Of a DNA stretch of 64,000 bases, positions 31,075-39,265 are shown piece by piece. A program made the translations under genes and the position numbers. Source of the stretch: Amycolatopsis aidingensis (GTDB lineage: Bacteria; Actinomycetota; Actinomycetes; Mycobacteriales; Pseudonocardiaceae); the NCBI RefSeq assembly GCF_018885265.1, contig NZ_CP076538.1, positions 2,950,001-3,014,000 of the forward strand, in the 5' to 3' direction. Each line of letters opens with the position of its first letter. The stretch's first letter is position 1. Below the pieces are notes generated by a model. That model was not told the origin of the DNA. It ran no database searches and saw only the letters and a program-made list of their open reading frames with translations.

Positions 31075-31106
31075 GTGTTGGTTGTGCGGCGATCGCCGCT
31101 GCCGCG

Positions 31107-31112
31107 ATCTTA
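31107..31112 (-). promoter_or_regulatory. Candidate -10 of the cysteine dioxygenase operon
   Basis: TAAGAT on the minus strand, with TTCCGT 17 nt upstream as a weak -35. Transcription from here would give a leader of about 170 nt before GTG 30927. Confidence 0.3.
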
Positions 31113-31165
31113 GCTCACCTTGTGGTGCGACGGAATCAGTTGCGGTGCCGGGGAAATCACCGACC

Positions 31166-31597
31166 TCAGTCGTCCCGGTCGTCGACGCTGTCCAGGCTGT
31201 CCAACTCCCTCGAGTCGCCGAACTCGGCGAAGATGAACACCCGGACGGCGTGGCCGGTGTCCGGGTGTACCTGGGCGAGATAGGCGTGCACCTGGCTGCC
31301 CACGATGTCCTCCACCGCGTTGATGAAGTCGGCCCTTGTCACCTCGTGCAGCGCCTCGTGGTGCCGGATCACGGCCTCCCGGTGTCCGCGGGCGCTGAGC
31401 ACGCTGTCCGCGGCGGTCAGGCTGTCGATCGACAGCACCACCAGGCTCACCGGTACGTCCTGGCTCACCGACACCTTCACATTGCTCGGGCCCCGGCCGT
31501 AGAAGGAACGTTCCAACTGCGTGATCCGTTCCGCAACGGCGTTGCGCTGTGCGCGGGTGATCTGCACGGCCGCGTCCCCTCCGTCGATGCCCTGCAC
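31166..31597 (-). CDS. DUF2294 / MpsC-like protein
   Basis: Protein of 143 residues resembling the DUF2294 family, whose Staphylococcus member MpsC belongs to a membrane-potential-generating system. Features include LERSFYGRGPSNVKVSVSQD, RHHEALHEVTRADFINAVEDIVGSQV and a C-terminal acidic tail rich in Asp and Ser. No MpsA or MpsB partner is next to it. GGGAGG precedes the GTG start at 31597. Its link to the downstream cysteine dioxygenase operon is only by strand and position. Confidence 0.7.
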   Translation of the reverse strand: MQGIDGGDAAVQITRAQRNAVAERITQLERSFYGRGPSNVKVSVSQDVPVSLVVLSIDSLTAADSVLSARGHREAVIRHHEALHEVTRADFINAVEDIVGSQVHAYLAQVHPDTGHAVRVFIFAEFGDSRELDSLDSVDDRDD

Positions 31598-31735
31598 TGG
31601 TCTGCCTCCCGGCCCAGGGCAGCGTACCCGCGGCCGGGGACACTCGCCGGATCAACCGTTCTGACCTAGCGCGAGGTGCGCCGGAACCGGCATAGTGTCG
31701 CTTTCTTCCGAGCCGAATTACAGGGGAGCCGACTG

Positions 31736-32746
31736 ATGGCAAAACGGCGCATCGCGCTGTTCGCACTGCTTGGCGTGCTGGGCCTGGCCGTGGCCTGCGT
31801 GAATCCGGGAGCCAAGGAAGGGGCCGGCGGCGATGCGGACACCGGTGGGGACGGGCCGGACCGGATCGCGTTCTTCGGTTTCGCCAAGGCGAATTCCTTC
31901 GCGACGGCGACCTTCGCCGGGATCGAGGAGTACGCGAAGGCCAACGGCGCCGAGGCGGAGTTCTTCGATCCGAACTTCGAGGCACAGACCCAGGTGCGGC
32001 AGATCCAGGACGCCATCACCTCCGGCCGGTTCGACGTGTTCATCGTGCAGGCCAACGACGGCACCGCGGTGGTGCCCGCCGTTCGCTCCGCGGTGCAGCA
32101 AGGCATCACCGTGGTGGTGGAGTTCACCCCGGTTGGCACCCGCTACGACACCGCGGAGCCGCAGGTGCCGGGGACGATCACGTTGATCGACGTCCCGGTT
32201 GACAACGGCCGCGCCCTTGGTGAACTGGGAATCCAGGCCTGCCCCGAGCGCGAGGCCGAGCCCTGCCGGGTGGCCTACCTCGAGGGGATGAAGACCCTGC
32301 CGCTGGACAACGCCCGTACCGAGGCGGTGCTGGAAACGGTGCGTGCGGCCGGCGCCGAGGTGGTCGCCAGCGTGGAGGGCGGCTACACCAAGCAGAGCGG
32401 GCGCGCGGCGATGCAGGACGTGCTGCAGGCCAACCCGCAGGTGGACGTGGTGATCGGGTCCTCACAGGCGATCGCGGGCGCGGAGGCGGTCGCCGGGGCC
32501 AAGGACGTGCGGTTCGTCGGCAACGGCGGCTCCCGGCAGGCGGTGGCGGCGGTCAAGGAGGGCCGCTGGTTCGCCACCTACTACCACCCGGAGAAGACCG
32601 CCGGTGCCAAGGCGGCCGAGCTCGGCCTGCGCAAGGCCAGGGGGGAGCAGGTGCCGGACTCCACCACCTACGCCGAGTTCGCTCCCGGGGAAGGGAAGGG
32701 GACCGCGGAGGTGCTCGCCGACGTGACCGGTGAGTACGACGAGTAG
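31736..32746 (+). CDS. Ribose-type ABC transporter substrate-binding lipoprotein
   Basis: Periplasmic-binding protein type 1 (RbsB-like) of 336 residues. The signal peptide MAKRRIALFALLGVLGLAVAC ends in a lipobox Cys, so it is anchored outside the membrane. The fold is seen in IAFFGFAKANSFATATFAGIEEYAKANG, QIQDAITSGRFDVFIVQAND and VVIGSSQAIAGAEAV. RbsB-type proteins bind sugars but also nucleosides, autoinducers and other small cyclic molecules. I chose ATG 31736, after AGGGGAG; the in-frame extension upstream is not a signal peptide. It overlaps the ATPase gene by 17 bp. Confidence 0.88.
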   Translation: MAKRRIALFALLGVLGLAVACVNPGAKEGAGGDADTGGDGPDRIAFFGFAKANSFATATFAGIEEYAKANGAEAEFFDPNFEAQTQVRQIQDAITSGRFDVFIVQANDGTAVVPAVRSAVQQGITVVVEFTPVGTRYDTAEPQVPGTITLIDVPVDNGRALGELGIQACPEREAEPCRVAYLEGMKTLPLDNARTEAVLETVRAAGAEVVASVEGGYTKQSGRAAMQDVLQANPQVDVVIGSSQAIAGAEAVAGAKDVRFVGNGGSRQAVAAVKEGRWFATYYHPEKTAGAKAAELGLRKARGEQVPDSTTYAEFAPGEGKGTAEVLADVTGEYDE

Positions 32747-34244
32747 TACGGGCGTGCGGGTCAGCCTCGAACGCGTCCGGAAGAGTTACGGCGGCACGGT
32801 GGTGCTGGACGAGGTGTCGCTTTCCCTGCGCGGCGGCGAGGTGCACGGGGTCCTCGGCGAGAACGGGGCCGGGAAGAGCACGTTGCTCCGCATCCTGTGC
32901 GGGGCGGTGCGGGCCGACGGCGGCCGGGCCTTCGTGGACGGCGAGCCGGTCACGCTGGGCAGCCCGCGGCAGGCGCTGCGGCACCGGATCGCGCTGATCT
33001 CGCAGGAACTGTCCGTGGTTCCGGCGCTGCCGGTGCTGGACAACGTGTTCCTCGGCGGCTGGTCGCACCGCGCGGGGCTGCGGCGGCCGGGAGCCGACCG
33101 GGCCCGGTTCGCCGAGCTGCTGGAGCGCACCGGGTTCCGGCTGGATCCGGGTACCCCGGTACGGGACCTGCCGGTGGTGGGGCAGTTGCAGGTGGAGATC
33201 CTGCGCGCGCTGGCCCGGGATGCCAGGGTGATCGCGCTTGACGAGCCGACCGCGCTGCTGACCAGGGCGGAGACCGAACAGTTGCGCGGGCTGATCCGTG
33301 CGCTCGCCGCGGACGGGGTCGCGGTGGTGCTGATCTCGCACTTTCTCGAGGACGTGCTTGCCGTATGCGACCTGGTGACCGTGCTGCGGGACGGCCGCCA
33401 GGTGCTCACCGCCCCCGCCGCGGAGCAGACCGTGCCCGGGCTGATCGGCCATATGGTCGGCAGGCCGGTGGAGGTGCTCTACCCCGAGCCGCCCGCGGTG
33501 CCCGCGGAGGCACCGGAACTGCTCACGGCGCGCGGGCTGCGCCGCGGCGGCGCCGTGCGCGAGGTGAGCCTGCGGGTGCGGGCCGGGGAGATCGTCGGGA
33601 TCGCCGGGCTGGTCGGCAGCGGCCGCTCGGAGACCCTGCGGGCGATCTTCGGCGCCGACCGGCGGGACGCGGGGGAGGTGCTCGTTGCGGGCAGGCCGGT
33701 GCCGCCGGGCGCACCGGCCAAAGCCATCCGGCAGGGCCTGGCGATGGTCCCGGAGAACCGCAAGGAGCAGGGACTGGTGCTGATCCGTTCGGTGCGCGAG
33801 AACCTGGCGCTGGCCAGCCTTGGGCAGCGCCAGCGGGCCGGGCTGCTGCGCAGGCGCGCGGAGGCCGCGGCAGCAGACGGTATGGTGGAGCGCCTCGACG
33901 TGCGGGGCGCCGACCCGGCTGGCCCTGTGTGGACGCTTTCCGGCGGCAACCAGCAGAAGGTGCTGTTCGGAAGGTGGCTGGTGCGCACGCCCCGGGTGCT
34001 GCTGGTGGACGAGCCGACCAGGGGCGTGGACGTGGCGGCCAAGGTGCAGATCCATCAGCTGCTGGTGGACCTCGCCCGCCGGGGGATGGCGGTGCTGCTG
34101 GTGTCCTCGGAGGTCGAGGAGGTACTCGGGCTCGCCCACAGGGTGCTGGTCATGCGACAGGGGCGGGTCGTGGGCGAGGTCGCCCGCGGCACCGCGTCCA
34201 GGGAGGAGGTGCTGGCCCTTGCCTTCGCCGACGCCGGGCAGTGA
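32730..34244 (+). CDS. Ribose-type ABC transporter ATP-binding protein (double NBD)
   Basis: The 504 residues form two fused nucleotide-binding domains, as in RbsA. NBD1 has Walker A GENGAGKST, a degenerate signature (VVGQLQVEILRAL in place of LSGGQ) and Walker B VIALDEPT. NBD2 has a degenerate Walker A (GLVGSGRSE), the canonical signature LSGGNQQKVLFGRWL and Walker B VLLVDEPTRGVDV. The mixed pattern of degenerate and intact sites is normal for this family. It energises import through the adjacent permease. GTG 32730 lies inside the binding-protein gene. Confidence 0.92.
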   Translation: MSTTSSTGVRVSLERVRKSYGGTVVLDEVSLSLRGGEVHGVLGENGAGKSTLLRILCGAVRADGGRAFVDGEPVTLGSPRQALRHRIALISQELSVVPALPVLDNVFLGGWSHRAGLRRPGADRARFAELLERTGFRLDPGTPVRDLPVVGQLQVEILRALARDARVIALDEPTALLTRAETEQLRGLIRALAADGVAVVLISHFLEDVLAVCDLVTVLRDGRQVLTAPAAEQTVPGLIGHMVGRPVEVLYPEPPAVPAEAPELLTARGLRRGGAVREVSLRVRAGEIVGIAGLVGSGRSETLRAIFGADRRDAGEVLVAGRPVPPGAPAKAIRQGLAMVPENRKEQGLVLIRSVRENLALASLGQRQRAGLLRRRAEAAAADGMVERLDVRGADPAGPVWTLSGGNQQKVLFGRWLVRTPRVLLVDEPTRGVDVAAKVQIHQLLVDLARRGMAVLLVSSEVEEVLGLAHRVLVMRQGRVVGEVARGTASREEVLALAFADAGQ

Positions 34245-35262
34245 CCTCGGCGACCTCGGCGACCGGGACCCGGCGGACACCCTGCCGCGGGCACCGGCGC
34301 GCTCGGCCGGTGCCGCTGGCAGGCGGTTCGCCCTGCTGCGCGACTACGGCATCCTGCTCAGCCTGCTCGCGATGGTGGTCGCCCTTTCGCTGAGTACCGA
34401 CACCTTCCTCACCGCTGGCAACCTGGTGAACCTGCTCGACCAGGCGGTGGTGGTCGGGCTGCTGGCCTGCGGGGCGACCCTGTGCATCATCGCCGGGGTC
34501 TTCGACCTTTCGATGAGCGCCGTGCTCGCGGTGTCGGCGATCGTGGCGGTGCTGGTCACCACCGAGGCCGGGGTGGCGCTGGGGGTGCTCGCCGCGCTCG
34601 GGACCGGGGCGGTGCTCGGCGCCTGCAACGGCATCGTGGTGATGACCGCGCGAGTGCACTCGTTCATCGCCACCCTCGCCTCCAGCATCGTGTACCGGGG
34701 GCTCGCGGTGATCATCACCGGCGGCGCCATCGTGTACCCCGCCTCCGGACAGCTCGCGGCCTTCCAGTCCCTGAGCTGGCCCACCGTGCTCGGCGGGGTC
34801 ACCGCATCCTCGCTGCTGTTCCTGCTGGTGGCCGCGGTGTGCTGGGTGCTGCTGTCCGGTACCACCTACGGCAGGCGGATCTACGCCGTCGGCGGAAACG
34901 AGGAGGCGGCCCGGCTGGCGGGGGTACGGGTCGGGCTGATCCGGGTGTCGGTGTTCGTGCTGAGCGGGATCTGCGCCGCGCTGGCCGGGCTGGTGCTGGC
35001 ATCCAGGGGCGGCTCGGCGCAGGCCAGCATGGGTACCCTGCTGGAACTCACCGCGATCGCCGCCGCCGTGCTCGGCGGCACCAGTGTGCGCGGCGGGGAG
35101 GGCGCCATCTGGCGCGGCATGATCGGGGTGCTCATCCTGACCCTGATCGGCAACGGTTTCAACCTGCTCGGCTGGGACACCACCTACAAGCAGGTCGTGG
35201 AGGGTCTGCTGATCCTCGGCGCGGTCAGCCTGGACCAGGTGCTGCGGCGCCGCAGGGCGTAG
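34219..35262 (+). CDS. Ribose-type ABC transporter permease
   Basis: Integral membrane subunit (RbsC-like) with about ten hydrophobic segments in 347 residues. GNLVNLLDQAVVVGLLACGATL, GVFDLSMSAVLAVSAIVA and YGRRIYAVGGNEEAARLAGV are family features. The GTG that overlaps the ATPase stop (34241) is in the wrong frame. The frame used here opens at TTG 34219, 10 nt after GGGAGGAGG (34201-34209), inside the ATPase gene. Acidic residues dominate the N-terminal tail before the first membrane segment at about 46. Confidence 0.88.
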   Translation: MPSPTPGSDLGDLGDRDPADTLPRAPARSAGAAGRRFALLRDYGILLSLLAMVVALSLSTDTFLTAGNLVNLLDQAVVVGLLACGATLCIIAGVFDLSMSAVLAVSAIVAVLVTTEAGVALGVLAALGTGAVLGACNGIVVMTARVHSFIATLASSIVYRGLAVIITGGAIVYPASGQLAAFQSLSWPTVLGGVTASSLLFLLVAAVCWVLLSGTTYGRRIYAVGGNEEAARLAGVRVGLIRVSVFVLSGICAALAGLVLASRGGSAQASMGTLLELTAIAAAVLGGTSVRGGEGAIWRGMIGVLILTLIGNGFNLLGWDTTYKQVVEGLLILGAVSLDQVLRRRRA

Positions 35263-35283
35263 CGAGAGCGGAAGAAGGCACCG

Positions 35284-36660
35284 GTGCGGATCGGGATACG
35301 GCTCGGCGGGACGCAGGCGCACGGCGCGCTGCTGGCCGGGGGCCGGGTACGCGCGGCAGGTACCGCGCGGCTGGGCGGGGCACCGCATCGCGCCCTTTCC
35401 GGGCTGCTGCGCCAGCTGGCCGGGGAGGCAGCCGGGCGGATCCACTCGGTGACCTGGGACGTGTCCGCACTGCTGGACGGCGCGCTGTACCCGCCGGTGC
35501 GCAGGGTGGCCGCGCTGCGGCTGCAACCGCGGCCCGCGCGCACCTGCTCGCTGGCCGACCATCCCTCCAGCCTGGTGCGTTCGCTGGTGAACTGGCGCGG
35601 GCACGCCACCGGCGGGCACGACTTGTTCGGTGGTGAACTGGCCGAACTGGACATTCCGGCGGTGCTGCGCCTGGTGGAGCCGTTCGGCACGGTGGAGGAC
35701 GCGGCCCCGGGATCGGCAGCGGTGCTGGCCGTGACCGCCACCGGAGCGGTGAGTTGTGCCGACCACGAACGAGCCGTCGCCGAGCGGGTGCTCGGCCGCT
35801 GCCCGCGGCTACGGGTATGCCTTTCGCATGAGGTCGGCGGGATCGGCCTGCTGGAACGGGAGGCGGCGACCGTGCTGAACGCGGCCCTGCTCGGCGCGGC
35901 CGAGCAGATCGCGGGGCGCTGCGTGCGGGCCACCGATGCCCTGCCCGGGCCGCCGAGTTGCTGGTTCACCACCGGTGACGGCGGCCGGATGTCCCCGGAA
36001 CGGCTGCGTTCGCTGCCGGTGCTCGGGATCGGCAGCGAACGCGCCGCCGGGCTGCTCGGCGCCGCCATCCTGAGCGAACAGCCGAACGCGCTGATCATGG
36101 TCACGGGCACCGACACTGCGGTGGTGGGCCGGGTGCACGACGGCCTGCCGCAGGTGGCCGCGGACCTGCCGGGCCCGAGCGGGGTCCGGCTGGCCGCGCC
36201 ACAGGCGGTGCTCACCACGACCGCGGCGGGGATGGCGCCCGAAATGGTCGCGGCCTACGTCGAGCACGATCCCGGGGCCGCGGTGGTACTGGCGGTGGCC
36301 GCCGGTGCGGCGAACGGCCACGGGGACGCGCGGGCGCTGGCGGACCGGCTCGGCGCGGACACCGGTCGCCGGGCCGTGCTGCTGGACGGGGCGGCGGATC
36401 CCGGCGCGGTCGGCGCGGCCGGGGCCGAGCCGAGTGCGTGGCTGGACCTGATGATCAACGCGGTCACCCCGGAGGAACTGCGACGGCAGCTCGCCGAGGC
36501 CGAGCAACGGGCGCTGACCATGGTGGCCGCAGGCGGGGCACAGCCGGGCCGGGAGCGCATCGTGGAGTCGGTGGCCTACTCGCTGCCGTTCATCCGCAGT
36601 GGGACCTACCGGCTGCACGTGCGCGCCAGCGGCGCCCCCGGTCAGGGGGAGGACGGGTGA
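35284..36660 (+). CDS. HyuA/oxoprolinase-like protein with degenerate nucleotide motifs
   Basis: Protein of 458 residues resembling the hydantoinase A/5-oxoprolinase fold, in the shorter form that pairs with DUF917. The usual phosphate-binding motif IDVGGTxTD reads IRLGGTQAHG (residues 5-14). The second, usually VDVGGTTTDVG, reads MVTGTDTAVVG (272-282). Both thus lack their acidic residues, so ATP-dependent hydrolysis is doubtful. Other parts such as CLSHEVGGIGLLEREAATVLNAALL are recognisable. It follows the permease by 21 bp and overlaps DUF917 by GTGA. Confidence 0.65.
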   Translation: MRIGIRLGGTQAHGALLAGGRVRAAGTARLGGAPHRALSGLLRQLAGEAAGRIHSVTWDVSALLDGALYPPVRRVAALRLQPRPARTCSLADHPSSLVRSLVNWRGHATGGHDLFGGELAELDIPAVLRLVEPFGTVEDAAPGSAAVLAVTATGAVSCADHERAVAERVLGRCPRLRVCLSHEVGGIGLLEREAATVLNAALLGAAEQIAGRCVRATDALPGPPSCWFTTGDGGRMSPERLRSLPVLGIGSERAAGLLGAAILSEQPNALIMVTGTDTAVVGRVHDGLPQVAADLPGPSGVRLAAPQAVLTTTAAGMAPEMVAAYVEHDPGAAVVLAVAAGAANGHGDARALADRLGADTGRRAVLLDGAADPGAVGAAGAEPSAWLDLMINAVTPEELRRQLAEAEQRALTMVAAGGAQPGRERIVESVAYSLPFIRSGTYRLHVRASGAPGQGEDG

Positions 36661-37742
36661 ACACGCTTTCCGCCGAGGACCTGCCAGCCTACGTGGCCGG
36701 TGCCAGGCTGCTGGTCTCCTCGGCCTCGGACACCGGGATGGACGCGCTGGTCGACTGGGTGGACGAGCTGCTGCGCCGCAACGGGCCGGTGTCCCTGCTC
36801 GGCCTGGACGAGGTGGACGGCGAGACGCTGACCGCGGCGATCGGCATCCTCGGCTCGGCCGCAGCGACCGCCGAGCTGCCGCCGGTGGGGGACGAGCCGG
36901 AGGCGATCGTGCGCGCGCTGGAGGACCGGCTCGGCGGGAAGCTGGGCGCGGTGATGCCGCTGAACGCCGCTCTGGTGAACGCCCTGTTCCCGGTGGCGGC
37001 CGCGGCCTCGCTCGGCCTCCCGCTGCTGGACTGCGACGGGATGGGCCGGATCTTCCCGCTGATCCACCAGACCAGCTACGCGCTGGCCGGGATCCCGCTG
37101 ACCCCGCTGACCGCGGCCAGTGCGATCGGGGACCGGATCACCGTGGACGCGACCCCGGTGCGCGCCGAGCGGTTGATGCGGGCCGCGATGAACTCCGCGG
37201 GTGGCTGGATGCTGTGCGCGATGCATCCCTGCCGGGTGGCCGAGCTTGGCGCGGGCGCGATCCGCGGCTCGGTGAGCAGGCTGGTCCGGGTCGGTGAGCT
37301 GTTGCGCACCGCGCCCGACCACGGGGCGGTACTGGCCGGGCTGAAACGGACGCTGCGGGCGCGCAGGCTGGGCAGCGGCCGGGTGGTCGAGCTCGGCCAC
37401 GGCACCCGGCCCGCCGAGGCGGGATACCCGGCCACCCCGACCAGCGTGGTGGTGCACGAGACACACAGCTCCGGCAGGCTGATCCGGCTGGAGGCGCAGA
37501 ACGAGCTACTGCTTGCGGTGATCGACGGCGCGGTGGCCGCGGCGGTGCCGGACGTGCTGTGCCTGCTCGACCGGCAGGAGGTGCGGATCATCGGGCTGGA
37601 GCGGGTGGCACTTGGCGACCACGTCGACGTGCTGGTCGTGCCGGCCGCGCCGGTGTGGCACAGTGCGGAAGGCCTGGCACTGGCCGGCCCGCGCGCCTTC
37701 GGGTTCCCGGTCCAGCATCCAGGGAGGAAAAGCACGTCGTGA
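36657..37742 (+). CDS. DUF917 family protein (S-methyl thiohydantoin desulfurase-like)
   Basis: The 361 residues match DUF917: LSAEDLPAYVAGARLL, the LLDCDGMGRIFPLIHQTSYALAGIPLTPLT core, and a C-terminal beta domain with VPDVLCLLDRQE. Members are found beside HyuA-like proteins and have been linked to hydantoin and thiohydantoin breakdown; the true chemistry is poorly known. It is coupled upstream (GTGA) to the HyuA-like gene and downstream (GTGA) to the PucR-type regulator. This supports one functional unit with the ABC importer. Confidence 0.8.
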   Translation: MNTLSAEDLPAYVAGARLLVSSASDTGMDALVDWVDELLRRNGPVSLLGLDEVDGETLTAAIGILGSAAATAELPPVGDEPEAIVRALEDRLGGKLGAVMPLNAALVNALFPVAAAASLGLPLLDCDGMGRIFPLIHQTSYALAGIPLTPLTAASAIGDRITVDATPVRAERLMRAAMNSAGGWMLCAMHPCRVAELGAGAIRGSVSRLVRVGELLRTAPDHGAVLAGLKRTLRARRLGSGRVVELGHGTRPAEAGYPATPTSVVVHETHSSGRLIRLEAQNELLLAVIDGAVAAAVPDVLCLLDRQEVRIIGLERVALGDHVDVLVVPAAPVWHSAEGLALAGPRAFGFPVQHPGRKSTS

Positions 37743-39265
37743 GTACGAGCCGGATCCGGGTCCCCGAGGTCCTGACGGTCGCCGAGCTGGTCCGCTACGG
37801 CCCGCTCGGCAAGGCACGCGCCCTGGTGCAGGGCAACCTCGACCAGCAGGTCTCCGCGGTCACGCTGGTGGGCGAGCTGGACCAGGTCCGGCAGTGCCAG
37901 CCGAACGCCGCGGTGGTGGTGCACCACGCCGCGGCGCACGGGATCTGGGCGGTGGAGTCCGCACTGCGCCTGGCCTGGGAGCGCACGGCATCCTGCGTGG
38001 TCGCGCCGGCCGGGGTGGCCGAGACGCGGTCCACGGTGCTGCTGGCCGAGCGGTTGCGGCTGCCGCTGTTCGTGGTGGACCAGGATCCCGCCGGGTACGC
38101 GCTGGAGCTGGCCGCCGCCATCGCCAGCCCCGAGGCGGCGCGGGCCCAGCTGACCTCCCGGTGTGCGGTGCTGTTCGGGGAACGTTCCACCCCGCGCGGC
38201 ATCGTCGGTGTGATCAACGCGGAGGTGCCTGGGGTGCGGGTGGCTCTGCGCACCGAGGACGGGCATCCGCTGGTGGGACAGGCGACGGCCGCGCGGCCGG
38301 GGTCGCGGCAGGTGCGGGTCGCGGTGCCGGGCCCGGACGGCAGGCCGTGGGCGGTGCTGGTGGCCAGGCTGGCGGTGTGGTCCCCCTCCTGGGCCGAGGT
38401 GGTGCAGACCATCCTGCGGCTGGCGCGGGCCCCGCTGGCCGCCTCGATCGCGAAGTCCCGGCTGCTGCTGGCGCAGCAGGCCGCCAGGGAGCGGTTGCTG
38501 CTGGAGCGGCTGCTCGGGCGCGGCGCGGGTGCGCGGGCGGAGGCCGGGGTCGCCGCGGAAGCCCAGGACTTCGAGGATGCCGAGCAGGCCGCGGCCGAGC
38601 TGGGCTGGCGGCTGGACGGCGGGCAGCTCGCGGTGTTCCTGCGGCCGGTGGCCGAGGACGCCGATGTCGAGGCCGCGACCCCCGGGGTACTCGCCAGCTG
38701 GCGGGAGGCGTTCCCCGAGCAGCCGCTGGTGCCGCTCGGCCGCGGCTGGATGAGCTGGTGGGCACGGGAACAGGCCGACTGCGCCGAGGTCGCGGCCACC
38801 CTGCGCCGCGGCCTGCACCGGTTGACCGGCCCGGTGCCGCTGGCGGCCGGGGTCGGCGCGCGGGGCGAGGCGCTGGACGGGCTGCGCCGCTCGCTCGGTG
38901 AGGCCGAACTGGCCGCCGCGATGGCGGTGCGCGGTGGTGCCGCGACGGTGGAGTTGTTCGAGGAGCTCGGTCCCAGAGTCGTGCTGGCCTGCCTGCCGAC
39001 CGCCGAGGTCGCCGCGGTGGCCGAGGTCGCGCTGGCCGGCCTGATCGAGGGCGCCGACGGGCCCGCGCTGGTCGCCACGTTGGGTGCGCTGCTGGACTGT
39101 GGCGGGTCCACCGGCCAGGCCGCCGAGCGGCTCGGCCTGCACCGCAACACGGTGCGGGCCCGGCTGGAGCGGATCAGGGCCGCGGGCATCGACCTCGACG
39201 CGCCCGAGCAACGGCTGGCGGTGCATCTGGCCAGCTATGCCTGGCTCAACGCCGCCGTCCAGTGA
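37739..39265 (+). CDS. PucR family transcriptional regulator
   Basis: Regulator of 508 residues. The N-terminal PucR-type domain (IRVPEVLTVAELVRYGPLGKARALVQG) is followed by a GGDEF-related CdaR middle region. The C-terminal helix-turn-helix is GSTGQAAERLGLHRNTVRARLERI in outline (about 458-485). PucR in Bacillus controls purine and allantoin use. The gene is translationally coupled to DUF917 and AGGGAGG precedes GTG 37739. Being last in the operon, it probably regulates the whole cassette. Its TGA directly abuts the stop of the convergent CDF gene. Confidence 0.88.
   Translation: MSTSRIRVPEVLTVAELVRYGPLGKARALVQGNLDQQVSAVTLVGELDQVRQCQPNAAVVVHHAAAHGIWAVESALRLAWERTASCVVAPAGVAETRSTVLLAERLRLPLFVVDQDPAGYALELAAAIASPEAARAQLTSRCAVLFGERSTPRGIVGVINAEVPGVRVALRTEDGHPLVGQATAARPGSRQVRVAVPGPDGRPWAVLVARLAVWSPSWAEVVQTILRLARAPLAASIAKSRLLLAQQAARERLLLERLLGRGAGARAEAGVAAEAQDFEDAEQAAAELGWRLDGGQLAVFLRPVAEDADVEAATPGVLASWREAFPEQPLVPLGRGWMSWWAREQADCAEVAATLRRGLHRLTGPVPLAAGVGARGEALDGLRRSLGEAELAAAMAVRGGAATVELFEELGPRVVLACLPTAEVAAVAEVALAGLIEGADGPALVATLGALLDCGGSTGQAAERLGLHRNTVRARLERIRAAGIDLDAPEQRLAVHLASYAWLNAAVQ

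Noticed and set aside
30960..31090. SAM-type riboswitch on the plus strand (GGCAACC, GGTGC-like words)
   Set aside because: The orientation is opposite to the cysteine dioxygenase operon and the S-box core with its P3 and kink-turn could not be drawn. Only the alternative hairpins on the minus strand are kept.
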